Shown here: piece after piece, positions 34,580 to 44,494 of the stretch | How positions within the stretch are numbered: the first letter of the stretch is position 1 | How the letters are laid out: every line of letters starts with the position of its first letter | Source of the DNA: Flavisphingomonas formosensis | Lineage (GTDB): Bacteria > Pseudomonadota > Alphaproteobacteria > Sphingomonadales > Sphingomonadaceae | Direction: 5' to 3' | DNA: 64,000 nt | Assembly: GCF_009755815.1 (NCBI RefSeq) | Contig: NZ_WRPK01000001.1 | Location: 1,116,001-1,180,000, forward strand | Notes under the pieces: model-generated | Seen by the model: only the letters and a program-made list of their open reading frames with translations | Database searches by the model: none | Told to the model about the DNA's origin: nothing | Position numbers and translations under genes: made by a program

Positions 34580-34602
34580 TCCTCCCCGTTCCGGGGAGGA
34601 TG
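34580..34602. repeat. Isolated family B end hairpin
   Basis: CCTCCCCGTTCCGGGGAGG, the terminal stem of family B, occurs alone in the 5' leader of the amidohydrolase gene, 19 bp from its start. It lies next to the operator-like palindrome. Confidence 0.6.
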
Positions 34603-34607
34603 GGCTT

Positions 34608-34629
34608 TTGTTGTACGCTTGATCAACAA
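34608..34629. promoter_or_regulatory. Operator-like palindrome O1 in the divergent promoter
   Basis: The left arm is TTGTTGTAC and the right arm GATCAACAA with four bases between. The left arm is identical to that of the site at 37295-37316 and the right differs at two positions. It is 46 bp from the amidohydrolase start and 42 bp from the M20 peptidase start. The size and symmetry fit a TetR-family dimer site. Confidence 0.65.
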
Positions 34630-34671
34630 GCAATCTGTGCCATCCTGTCCGTATCAAGCAAAGAGGTTTCT

Positions 34672-36057
34672 ATGCGACCTGTCCTTTCTTTCATGGCGCT
34701 CTCCGCCATGCTCTCCGCCACGCCGGCCGCTGCGGCGCCCAGGCCGGATCCCGCGGCCGCGGCCCAGGCACTCGACATATTGAAGCGATCGGTGGCGTTC
34801 CGGACACAGGAAGGGGCGGGACAGGTGCCGGCCTATGCGGCGTGGCTTAAATCCGTGCTGGTCGAGGGCGGCTTTCCCGCGGACAGCATCGTGTTCACGC
34901 CGCTCGGCGAGACCGGCTCGCTGACGATGACGTGGAAAGGCAGCGATCCTTCCAAGAAGCCGCTGGTCTATTCCGGCCATATGGACGTCGTCGCCGCCGA
35001 TCCCAAGGATTGGCAGCGCGATCCCTATACGCCGGTGATCGAGGGCAAATATCTCTACGGGCGCGGAGCCGAGGACGACAAGTTCGATACCTCGGTCGCG
35101 ATCGCCGCGCTGATCCAGCTCAGAAAGGCGGGCTTCAGGCCCTCGCGTACCATCGTCATGGCGCTCTCCGGCGACGAGGAGACCGAGATGGCGACCACCG
35201 CCGCCCTCGCCGAGAAGCTCAAGGGTGCGGAGTTGGTGCTGAACGGCGACGGCGGCGGCGGCACCTATTCGGAAGACGGCAAGCCGCAGGTCTACAGCCT
35301 CGAGGGCGCCGAGAAGACCTATGCCGATTTCGAGTTCAGCGTCACCAATCCCGGCGGCCACAGCAGCCGGCCGGTGAAGGACAATGCGATCTATGAGCTC
35401 GCGAAGATCATCGATCGCATCGCTGCCTATCAGTTTCCCCCGCAGCAGAATGAGTTCACCAAGGCTTATTTCGCGATGACCGGCGCGCGCACGGCCGGCC
35501 CGCTCGGCGACGCGATGAAGCGTTTCGCGGCGGACGTGAACGACCGCGAGGCTGCGGATCTGTTGTCGAACGAGGCCGAATATGTCGGCCGGGTGCGCAC
35601 CACCTGCGTCGCCACGATGCTGAAGGGCGGTCATGCGCTCAACGCCCTGCCGCAGAAGGCGTCGCTCTCGGTGAACTGCCGCATCTTCCCGGGCACGAAG
35701 GTCGAGGATGTGCAGGCGAAACTCACCGAGGTTGCCGCCGATCCGAAGATGACCGTCACCCTGCTCAACAAGCCGGTGGCGAGCCCGCCCTCGCCGATGC
35801 GCAAGGATGTGATGGACGCGGTGCGCCATGCGATCGATGCGCGCTATCCGGGCCTGCCGATCATCCCGTCCCAGGCCTCGGGCGCCAGCGATAACATGTA
35901 TTATCGCCGCGTCGGCATCCCCAGCTACGCGCTTGGCGCGCTGTTCATGAAACCCTCCGACGAGCGCGCCCATGGCCTCGACGAGCGGGTGCTGGTGAGC
36001 GAAGTGCCGGCGGGCGTCCAATATTGGGTCAGCATGTTCGACGAATTGGCGAAGTAG
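34672..36057 (+). CDS. Secreted M20-family metallopeptidase
   Basis: A 461-residue exported peptidase of the M20/M25/M40 family. A signal peptide (MRPVLSFMALSAMLSATPAA) precedes the catalytic domain with YSGHMDVVAA (first zinc ligand), YGRGAEDDKFDT (bridging aspartate) and ALSGDEETEMAT (general-base and ligand glutamates). The dimerisation domain starts near YSLEGAEKTYADFEFSVTNPGGHSSRP. The last ligand is probably in the GLDERVLVSEVPAG region. Members hydrolyse dipeptides or N-acyl amino acids. The ATG at 34672 follows AAAGAGG. It is controlled from the same divergent region as the amidohydrolase. Confidence 0.9.
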   Translation: MRPVLSFMALSAMLSATPAAAAPRPDPAAAAQALDILKRSVAFRTQEGAGQVPAYAAWLKSVLVEGGFPADSIVFTPLGETGSLTMTWKGSDPSKKPLVYSGHMDVVAADPKDWQRDPYTPVIEGKYLYGRGAEDDKFDTSVAIAALIQLRKAGFRPSRTIVMALSGDEETEMATTAALAEKLKGAELVLNGDGGGGTYSEDGKPQVYSLEGAEKTYADFEFSVTNPGGHSSRPVKDNAIYELAKIIDRIAAYQFPPQQNEFTKAYFAMTGARTAGPLGDAMKRFAADVNDREAADLLSNEAEYVGRVRTTCVATMLKGGHALNALPQKASLSVNCRIFPGTKVEDVQAKLTEVAADPKMTVTLLNKPVASPPSPMRKDVMDAVRHAIDARYPGLPIIPSQASGASDNMYYRRVGIPSYALGALFMKPSDERAHGLDERVLVSEVPAGVQYWVSMFDELAK

Positions 36058-36075
36058 GAGGGCGTAACTCTTTCT

Positions 36076-36160
36076 CGTTCGGTTCGAGCGAAGTCGAGGG
36101 CATTCGGGCCTGCTTCTCCGCTACGCTCGAAGGGGTCTCGACTTTGCTCGAATCGAACGG
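36076..36160. repeat. Palindromic repeat family C, copy 3
   Basis: CGTTCGGTTCGAGCGAAGTC is matched in reverse complement by ACTTTGCTCGAATCGAACGG at the right end with three mismatches. It lies between the converging ends of the M20 peptidase and TetR genes. Confidence 0.82.
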
Positions 36161-36189
36161 GGAGCGATAGGTCTCGTACGCGGAGCGGA

Positions 36190-36771
36190 TCAGCCGCCCA
36201 GCAACGTCTCCAGCCATTTCTCCGCCATCGCGCTCGCCTCCTCGGGCGTGAAGGTGGAGGAATCGAGGCCGTGCTCCAGCCATAGCCCGTCGACCAGCGC
36301 GGTGATCGCGATCGCGGTGAGGCGAGGGTCCACGCCGGGCGCGCACCGCCGGACCAGATCCTCGATGCCGACGCGATAGCCGGCATAGATCTGCCCATGC
36401 AGCCGGGCGATCTCTGGCGAGGATTTGACGAGGCTCCAGAAAGCGAGCCAGGTGGCGAGCAGCGCGTCGTTCGACACCGGCGGACGAAAGCTGGCGACCA
36501 CATAGGCGGACAGCCGCGCGCGCGGATCCTCGCCGGCCGCGTCCATCGCCTCGTTCAGCGCGTGATCGACCATGTCGCCGACATGGACATAGGCCGCCGC
36601 GATCAGATCGTCGACGCCCGCGAAATAATGGGTGAGCAGGCCCGGCGAGACGTTCGCCTCCTTCGCGATCGCCCGCACCGAGACGCCGGCTGCGCCGTGC
36701 GTGGCGAGTGCTCGCACAGTGGCTTCGATCAGCGCCTGGCGGCGCGCGTCCGGGGCGATGCGGTTGCTCAT
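36190..36771 (-). CDS. TetR-family regulator, BetI-like
   Basis: A 193-residue TetR/AcrR protein. The N-terminal HTH spans about residues 8-54 (RRQALIEATVRALATHGAAG followed by VSVRAIAKEANVSPGLLTHYFAG). The C-terminal domain with SNDALLATWLAFWSLVKSSPEIARLHGQIYAGYR and LIDGLWLEHGL-like ending resembles the BetI-C group, which often controls amine or amide use genes. The ATG at 36771 was chosen over 36885 because the leader before it is not conserved-looking. It sits between two copies of the operator-like palindrome (34608 and 37295) and is the best candidate to bind them. Confidence 0.9.
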   Translation of the reverse strand: MSNRIAPDARRQALIEATVRALATHGAAGVSVRAIAKEANVSPGLLTHYFAGVDDLIAAAYVHVGDMVDHALNEAMDAAGEDPRARLSAYVVASFRPPVSNDALLATWLAFWSLVKSSPEIARLHGQIYAGYRVGIEDLVRRCAPGVDPRLTAIAITALVDGLWLEHGLDSSTFTPEEASAMAEKWLETLLGG

Positions 36772-36935
36772 CGCGCAGGCTGTAGAGCGATTCCGGACCG
36801 CGCGAAATCTCGGAACGTCCCGTGGCAAGCCGCGGCCGTCACGAAAGTTTTTGTTCTGGGCGCGACCGAATTCGGCTCGTCGCACGTTTCAGCCTCTGTC
36901 CGGTACGCCGGACAGGCTATCGAATGAGGATTATC

Positions 36936-37190
36936 ATGCGAAATTATCTGCTGGCTGCCGTCGCCCTGGGTGCGACACTTGCCGCGGCATCGCCCGCCCT
37001 CGCTCGGGACGGGTGCGGGCCCGGCGCGCATCGCGGGCCCTATGGCCATTGCCGGCCTAATCGCGGGCCGGGGCCGGTGATCGTCGGCGCGCCGGTGGTC
37101 GGCGTCTTCTACGAAGGGCGCGGCTATTGGGACGGCCGGCGCTACTGGCATCATCGCGACCGGTGGCATGGCGGCTGGCGCTATCGCTGA
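36936..37190 (+). CDS. Small secreted GCG_CRPN-type protein
   Basis: An 84-residue precursor. A signal peptide MRNYLLAAVALGATLAAASPALA is followed by GCGPGAHRGPYGHCRPNRGP, the GCG...CRPN arrangement of a family of small Gly/His/Arg-rich exported proteins, and a tail rich in Y, W, H, R (YWDGRRYWHHRDRWHGGWRY). Function is unknown; metal or surface interaction is only a guess. The ATG at 36936 follows ATGAGGATTATC. Confidence 0.8.
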   Translation: MRNYLLAAVALGATLAAASPALARDGCGPGAHRGPYGHCRPNRGPGPVIVGAPVVGVFYEGRGYWDGRRYWHHRDRWHGGWRYR

Positions 37191-37294
37191 TCGGCACGCG
37201 CGAAACGGGAGCGCGCCGCACGGAGCGCTCCCATTCTCCCATTCCCACGCCCGCTGACGATTCCTGTCTGTGGGCGCTTGCCCCGCCTCCCGTC

Positions 37295-37316
37295 TTGTTG
37301 TACGTCTGTACAACAA
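37295..37316. promoter_or_regulatory. Operator-like palindrome O2 before the Rieske gene
   Basis: Perfect nine-base arms TTGTTGTAC and GTACAACAA are separated by GTCT. It ends 15 bp before the ATG of the Rieske gene, over the expected ribosome-site/transcript start area, so a bound dimer would block expression. The design equals the site at 34608-34629. Confidence 0.75.
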
Positions 37317-37331
37317 TCTACGGAGACGAGC

Positions 37332-38507
37332 ATGGCGACGGCCCTGACCCGCATCGACAGAACCGACCAGGATCAGGCCGACGAGGACTGGAGCCTGCCT
37401 GGCTGGCTCTACAATAACGACGAATATCATGCGCTGGAGATGGAGCGGGTGATCCGCCCGTCCTGGCAGATCATGTGCCATGTCTCGGACATACAGGCGG
37501 CGGGCGATTATCAGCTGCTGGATTATATCGGCGAGAGCGTGATCGCCATCCGCGGCGAGGATGGCGCGGTGCGGGCCTTCACCAATGTCTGCCGCCATCG
37601 CGCGATGCGGCTGGTGGAGGGGCCGACGGGCTGCGCCAAAAAGCTGGTCTGTCCCTATCATGCCTGGGCCTACGAATTGGACGGCCGGCTGACCGGCGTG
37701 CCCGCGCGGCGTGACTATCCCACGCTGGATATGGCGAAGAACGGCCTGGCGCCGGTCGAAGTGGAGATATGGCGCGGTTTCATATTCGTCCGTCTGCAGG
37801 ATGATGGCGGGCCGAGCGTGGCCGAGATGATGGCGCCTTATGAGGCCGAGGTGGCGCCCTATCGTTTCGAGGATCTTCGCCAGATCAGCCCCGTCCGGCT
37901 GCGCCCGCGCCAGGTGAACTGGAAGAATGTCGGCGACAATTATTCGGACGGGCTGCACATTCCGGTCGCGCATGACGGGCTGACCCGGCTGTTCGGCAAG
38001 AGCTATGCGATCGAAGCGCAGGCACATGTCGACAAGATGTCGGGCTATCTCGTCGATCGGCCCTCGGCCAATCCGTGGGAGCGCGTCTACCAGCAGCATC
38101 TGCCGCGCGCCGAGCATCTGCCGGAGGAAAATCAGCGGCTGTGGCTCTATTATAAGCTCTGGCCCAACGCGGCGTTCGACATCTATCCCGACCAGGTCGA
38201 TTTCATGCAGTGGATCCCGATCTCGCCGACCAGCTGCATGCTGCGCGAGATCGCCTATGCGCTGCCCGACGAGCGGCGTGAGATGAAGCTGGTGCGCTAC
38301 GCCAACTGGCGGATCAATCGCGTGGTCAACGCCGAGGACACCTGGCTGATCACCCGCGTTCAGCAGGGCATGGCGTCGCAAAGCTACCAGGTCGGCCCGC
38401 TCGGCCGCAGCGAGGTCTGTCTGCGCAGCTTCGCGAAGAAGATCCGGCGGCTGATCCCGGAGGCACGCCTGCACAGCGCGCCCGCGCCAGGGTGGAGCCA
38501 TAAATGA
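37332..38507 (+). CDS. Rieske-type ring-hydroxylating oxygenase alpha subunit
   Basis: A 391-residue oxygenase component. The Rieske 2Fe-2S ligands are C87-R-H89 and C107-PY-H110. The non-haem iron site is in NWKNVGDNYSDGLHIPVAH, with H209 and H214 as ligands and D202 as the likely bridge residue to the Rieske centre; the third iron ligand was not assigned. The size and the DNYxDGLHxPxxH spacing resemble the group that includes carnitine and betaine oxygenases as well as aromatic dioxygenases. No ferredoxin or reductase gene is next to it. The FAD oxidoreductase downstream is not a typical Rieske reductase. Confidence 0.9.
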   Translation: MATALTRIDRTDQDQADEDWSLPGWLYNNDEYHALEMERVIRPSWQIMCHVSDIQAAGDYQLLDYIGESVIAIRGEDGAVRAFTNVCRHRAMRLVEGPTGCAKKLVCPYHAWAYELDGRLTGVPARRDYPTLDMAKNGLAPVEVEIWRGFIFVRLQDDGGPSVAEMMAPYEAEVAPYRFEDLRQISPVRLRPRQVNWKNVGDNYSDGLHIPVAHDGLTRLFGKSYAIEAQAHVDKMSGYLVDRPSANPWERVYQQHLPRAEHLPEENQRLWLYYKLWPNAAFDIYPDQVDFMQWIPISPTSCMLREIAYALPDERREMKLVRYANWRINRVVNAEDTWLITRVQQGMASQSYQVGPLGRSEVCLRSFAKKIRRLIPEARLHSAPAPGWSHK

Positions 38508-38513
38508 CGCCTC

Positions 38514-38659
38514 CTCATCCTCCCCCGCAGGGGGAGGGGGACCACCCGCAGGGTGGTGGAGGGGCCTACGCACGCCAAGATCGCGCCATTGGAGGTCTAA
38601 CGAGCGGGAACCCCTCCACCGCCTACGGCGGTCCCCCTCCCCCTGTGGGGGAGGATGAG
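38514..38659. repeat. Long inverted repeat family B, copy 3
   Basis: Left arm CTCATCCTCCCCC...GGGGGAGGGGGACCACCCGCAGGGTGGTGGAGGGGCC and right arm CCCCTCCACCGCC...GGCGGTCCCCCTCCCCC...GGGGGAGGATGAG. It lies between the Rieske gene and the FAD oxidoreductase gene and would be in their shared mRNA. Confidence 0.88.
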
Positions 38660-38772
38660 GCGGCGCCCCATTTTTGAGCGGAAAGAAGAAAGAAGACCCT
38701 CTCCCAATCCTCTCCCGCATGCAGGAGAAGGCTTCAGAAAGGGAGAGGGCTTGAAAAGCGAAAGCGGAGCCA

Positions 38773-40401
38773 ATGACCAAGACATATGACGCATTGATCA
38801 TCGGCGGTGGCCATAACGGCCTCGTCTGCGCCTTCTATCTCGCCCGCGCCGGGCTCAAGGTGCGCGTGCTGGAGCGGCGTGACATCGTCGGCGGCGCGGC
38901 GGTGACCGAGGAGTTCCATCCCGGCTTCCGCAACTCGACCGCCAGCTACACGGTCAGCCTGCTGCGTCCCAAGGTGATCAAGGACATGAAGCTGCACGAA
39001 CGCGGCTGGCGGATCATCGAACGCACGATCAGCAATTTCTTCCCGCATGAGGACGGCTATCTGAAGCTCGGCGGCGGCACTGCGCGCACCCAGGCCGAAT
39101 TCGCCCGCTTCTCGAAGCGCGATGCCGAAACCTTCCCCAAATATGAGGAAGCGCTGGAGCGGGTCGCCGAGGTGCTGCGCGCGATGGCGCTGAAGACGCC
39201 GCCCAATGTCGGCGGCGGCCTCAAGGCGCTGCTCGCCGCGGCGTCGCAGGGCTGGTCGCTTTCGAAGATGGACATCGAGAGCCAGCGCGACGTGATGGAC
39301 CTTTTCGTGAAGTCCGCGCGCAGCTTCCTCGATAGCTGGTATGAGAATGAATATGTGAAGGCGGCGTTCGGCTTCGATGCGGTGGTCGGCAACTATGCCA
39401 GCCCGGATACGCCGGGCTCGGCCTATGTGCTGCTTCACCACGTCTTCGGCGAGGTGAACGGCAAGAAGGGCGCCTGGGGCCATTCGGTCGGCGGCATGGG
39501 CGCGATCACCCAGTACATGGCCGAAGCGTGCCGCGAGGTGGGCGTCGAGATCAGCCTGGAGGCACCGGTCGCCAGGGTGCTGGTGGACGGCAATCGCGTC
39601 GCCGGGGTGCGGCTGGAAAGCGGCGAGGAGATTGCGGCGGACGTCGTCGCGTCCAATGCCGGCCCGGCGCTGCTTTACCGTCAGCTCGTCGATCGCGGCG
39701 ACATGCCGGCCGAGTTCGCGCGGCGCATGGACAATTTCAAGGCGGGCTCCGGTACCTTCCGGATGAACGTCGCGCTTTCCGAGCTGCCCGATTTCCGCGT
39801 GCTGCCGGGCAAGGAGAAAGCCGAGCATCACACCTGCGGCATCATCATCTCGCCGACGCTCGACTATATGGACCAGGCGTTCACCGACGCGAAGGCCCAT
39901 GGCTGGTCGAAGAAGCCGATCGTCGAGATGAAGCTGCCGACGACGGTGGACGACAGCCTCGCACCCCCGGGCAAACACATCGCCAGCCTGTTCTGCCAGC
40001 AGTTCGCGCCGACCCTGCCGCCCAATCCCGATGGAAGCGCGCGGAGCTGGGACGATGAGCGCGAGGCCGCGGCCGCCGCGATCATCGATACGGTCAACGA
40101 GCATGCGCCGAATTTCAAGGCGTCTATCATCGCCACCCAGATCCACTCGCCGCTCGATCTCGAGCGCAAGTTCGGCCTGATCGGCGGCGACATCATGCAT
40201 GGCCACATGTCGCTCGACCAGCTCTGGGCGGCACGCCCGATGCTGGGCCATGGTGACTATCGGGGGCCGATCAAGGGGCTCTATATGTGTGGCGCCGGCA
40301 CCCATCCGGGCGGCGGCGTGACCGGCGCGCCGGGCCATAATGCGGCGCATGAGATATTGGCGGATCGCAGCTTCGTGGGCCGCGTGCTGAAGCGGGCGTG
40401 A
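38773..40401 (+). CDS. FAD-dependent oxidoreductase, phytoene-desaturase-like (PYROXD2 type)
   Basis: A 542-residue flavoprotein. The dinucleotide-binding fold GGGHNG (residues 11-16) opens the chain, with ERRDIVGGAAVTEEFHPGFR after it. The C-terminal part has GLYMCGAGTHPGGGVTGAPGHNAAHEIL, the flavin-binding end seen in CrtI-like and PYROXD2-like proteins. True phytoene desaturases belong with other carotenoid genes, none of which are here, so a role in oxidising the compound handled by the Rieske operon is more likely. There is no clear signal peptide. It ends before a hairpin at 40431-40457. Confidence 0.85.
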   Translation: MTKTYDALIIGGGHNGLVCAFYLARAGLKVRVLERRDIVGGAAVTEEFHPGFRNSTASYTVSLLRPKVIKDMKLHERGWRIIERTISNFFPHEDGYLKLGGGTARTQAEFARFSKRDAETFPKYEEALERVAEVLRAMALKTPPNVGGGLKALLAAASQGWSLSKMDIESQRDVMDLFVKSARSFLDSWYENEYVKAAFGFDAVVGNYASPDTPGSAYVLLHHVFGEVNGKKGAWGHSVGGMGAITQYMAEACREVGVEISLEAPVARVLVDGNRVAGVRLESGEEIAADVVASNAGPALLYRQLVDRGDMPAEFARRMDNFKAGSGTFRMNVALSELPDFRVLPGKEKAEHHTCGIIISPTLDYMDQAFTDAKAHGWSKKPIVEMKLPTTVDDSLAPPGKHIASLFCQQFAPTLPPNPDGSARSWDDEREAAAAAIIDTVNEHAPNFKASIIATQIHSPLDLERKFGLIGGDIMHGHMSLDQLWAARPMLGHGDYRGPIKGLYMCGAGTHPGGGVTGAPGHNAAHEILADRSFVGRVLKRA

Positions 40402-40430
40402 CGGAGTTCCCTTTCCCCTGAAGGGAGAGG

Positions 40431-40457
40431 ATCAAACAGTCTGGGGGACTGTTTGAT
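40431..40457 (+). terminator. Hairpin after the FAD oxidoreductase gene
   Basis: ATCAAACAGTC and GACTGTTTGAT form a perfect 11-base stem with loop TGGGG, 30 bp beyond the stop. Flanking GGGAGAGG and GGGAGAGGG repeats are direct. There is no U-tract. Confidence 0.55.
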
Positions 40458-40528
40458 GGGAGAGGGCACAAGGCGTCAGCCGAGTGTCTTACTTCGACTT
40501 CGGGACTCCCCTCTCCACACGCCTCTTC

Positions 40529-40639
40529 CGTCATCCTGACGAAAGTCAGGATCCATCAGCCGCAGCGTCGCGTCTCATCGTAAACGCTGCGGTTAATGGA
40601 TCCCGGATCAGCGAAGCGACCCGCTGAGCCGGGATGACG
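40529..40639. repeat. Inverted repeat with CGTCATCC ends
   Basis: The ends CGTCATCCTGACG and CCGGGATGACG, and the inner pairs GGATCCATCAGCCGCAGCG / CGCTGCGGTTAATGGATCC, form nested inverted repeats over about 110 bp. It separates the FAD oxidoreductase and XRE-cupin genes, which converge. I found no second full copy in this window. Confidence 0.7.
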
Positions 40640-40671
40640 AAGAAACATTGGGGAGAGGGTATCACGCGCGC

Positions 40672-41247
40672 TCACAGCAGCGGCGGCGTCCCCACCCAGA
40701 GCATCCTCACCTCGCGCTCGCTGCCGTTGCGCATGCGATAGGGGTGGCGCTGGTCGAAATGAGCGCTGTCGCCGGCGCGGAGCAGGAAATGCTCCTGGCC
40801 GAGCCACATCTCGATCTCGCCTTCCATGATGTACCAGAAGCCCTCGCCCTCGCGATGCGCGACGGGGGAGGAGATGCCGGGCGGTATCGCGATCAGCAGC
40901 GCCTCCATCTTCCGTTCCTCGTGACGGCCGCTGAGCAGCGTGTAGACGACGGGGGCCCCGCCCAGCTGGAGATATTCCGGCTCGTCGCCGCGCCGGACGA
41001 TCTGGCCGGCAGAGGGCGCGCCGACGAAATAGCTCATCTCGACGCCGAGCGCGCCGGCGATCGAGGTCAGCGAGACCAGCGACGGCATGGCGAGGTTGCG
41101 CTCGACCTGCGAGAGGAAGGGCACGGAGAGGCCGGACGCGTCGGCCAGCGCCTGCAGGGTCATGCCCAATCGACGGCGGCGGTCGCGGATCGCGGCGCCG
41201 ATCGGCGGCGGCCCGGAGGGCGCTACGGCAGGAGAAACGGGCGGCAT
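40672..41247 (-). CDS. XRE-family regulator with C-terminal cupin domain
   Basis: A 191-residue regulator. A Cro/CI-type HTH lies at about residues 14-70 (IGAAIRDRRRRLGMTLQALADASGLSVPFLSQVERNLAMPS) and a cupin barrel at 105-185 (ISSPVAHREGEGFWYIMEGEIEMWLGQEHFLLRAGDSAHFD). This architecture (PuuR-like) usually senses a small molecule and controls amine or amino-acid use. It runs as a pair with the SnoaL-like gene, whose end lies 10 bp upstream. The ATG at 41247 is the likely start, though its ribosome site is weak. Confidence 0.88.
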   Translation of the reverse strand: MPPVSPAVAPSGPPPIGAAIRDRRRRLGMTLQALADASGLSVPFLSQVERNLAMPSLVSLTSIAGALGVEMSYFVGAPSAGQIVRRGDEPEYLQLGGAPVVYTLLSGRHEERKMEALLIAIPPGISSPVAHREGEGFWYIMEGEIEMWLGQEHFLLRAGDSAHFDQRHPYRMRNGSEREVRMLWVGTPPLL

Positions 41248-41257
41248 AGCGACGCGA

Positions 41258-41716
41258 TCAGCTATGATCGGCGATGATGCGCCAGCCGGCGGCGGTGCGG
41301 TGAAAGAGCAGGGTAGTCGGCCCGGTAGCATCGCCGCCGTCCGCCGCCGCGCGATGCAGGTGGAAACGGCCGACGACATAGGCATGGTCGCTGCCGAGCA
41401 GGCGCAGGTCGACGATCTCGAGGGTGAGCGTGCCCATCGCCGCTCTCGATCCGCCGCCGAAGCGCTGCGCATACATGTCGCGGATCGCCTGATAACCCTG
41501 AACGAAGCGCGTGCCGCTGACATAGCTGGTGGTCGGCGCATTCTCGTAGCAGGTCATGAACCGGTCGAGATCGCCCGCGCTCCACGCCGCGGAGCTGGTA
41601 TCGAGCACATTCTGGATCGCGGCCCGCTCCTTCTCGGGGACCGGGGCGGCTATCGAGACCGAAGACATGGCGGCGCAGACCACGCCCGCACCACCCAGAA
41701 AGAAGTTGCTGTTCAT
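41258..41716 (-). CDS. Exported SnoaL-like / DUF4440 protein
   Basis: A 152-residue NTF2-fold protein with a likely signal (NFFLGGAGVVCAAMSSVSIA). AAWSAGDLDRFMTCYENAP and FHRTAAGWRIIADHS are the two ends of the SgcJ/EcaC-type fold. Such proteins bind or convert small hydrophobic molecules; no catalytic residues can be assigned. The ATG at 41716 follows GGGGAGACGATCG. It is transcribed with the XRE-cupin gene and is divergent from the TonB receptor. Confidence 0.82.
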   Translation of the reverse strand: MNSNFFLGGAGVVCAAMSSVSIAAPVPEKERAAIQNVLDTSSAAWSAGDLDRFMTCYENAPTTSYVSGTRFVQGYQAIRDMYAQRFGGGSRAAMGTLTLEIVDLRLLGSDHAYVVGRFHLHRAAADGGDATGPTTLLFHRTAAGWRIIADHS

Positions 41717-41874
41717 CGCGATCGTCTCCCCGTTGCCCCGATACAATAGGCGGCGGCAGAAAGATAAGCTATCATCAAAAAAATTTGACAAGGCGAAAAT
41801 GCTCTGGTCCTAAGCCGGTGCGACAACGATCGCGACGGGAGGAGCGGCGAAGGCTCGCTCGAAGGGGAAAGACC

Positions 41875-44157
<2,283 letters not shown>

Positions 44158-44235
44158 TCGACCTCACTTCCGACCGCCTGGCTCCTCTGTTCCGAGCGGC
44201 ATGAGCCAGGTGCCCCTCCCCAATGGGCCACGGCG

Positions 44236-44383
44236 TTCACACATCGTGGGTTTGGAGCATTTTTCTTCGTCACCCCAGCGGAAGCTGGGGTCGCTCTTCA
44301 CAGTCACTCCGGCTGCCAGTTGAGAGCGATGCCAGCTTCCGCTGGCATGACGCAGGAAAAACGCGACCAAACCAATGTGTGAA
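44236..44383. repeat. Palindromic repeat family A, copy 3 (best preserved)
   Basis: The whole 148 bp is a long imperfect palindrome. Outer arms TTCACACATCG...GGTTTGG and CCAAACCAATGTGTGAA; middle arms TTTTTCTTCGTCA and TGACGCAGGAAAAA; inner arms CCAGCGGAAGCTGG and CCAGCTTCCGCTGG. It occupies part of the 337-base gap between the TonB receptor and the converging APC permease. The remainder of the gap shows no gene or other element. Confidence 0.88.
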
Positions 44384-44494
44384 GCAGACAGTCCGACCGG
44401 GAGGGCAAGGGGTAGGGAGAGCGCCGCGCCGGGTCCTTCGGGTCGCAAATCCGACGGCGCTCTCCCGCCTTCCCAGGCGACTTTCCCCGCCTTG

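Noticed and set aside
38514-38659. Possible CRISPR-like or tandem repeats
   Set aside because: The repeats are two inverted arms with one spacer, not direct repeats with several spacers; the same unit recurs as dispersed copies.
38773-40401. Carotenoid phytoene desaturase (crtI)
   Set aside because: The fold is related, but no crtB, crtY or other carotenoid genes are near, and the wording fits the PYROXD2-like group.
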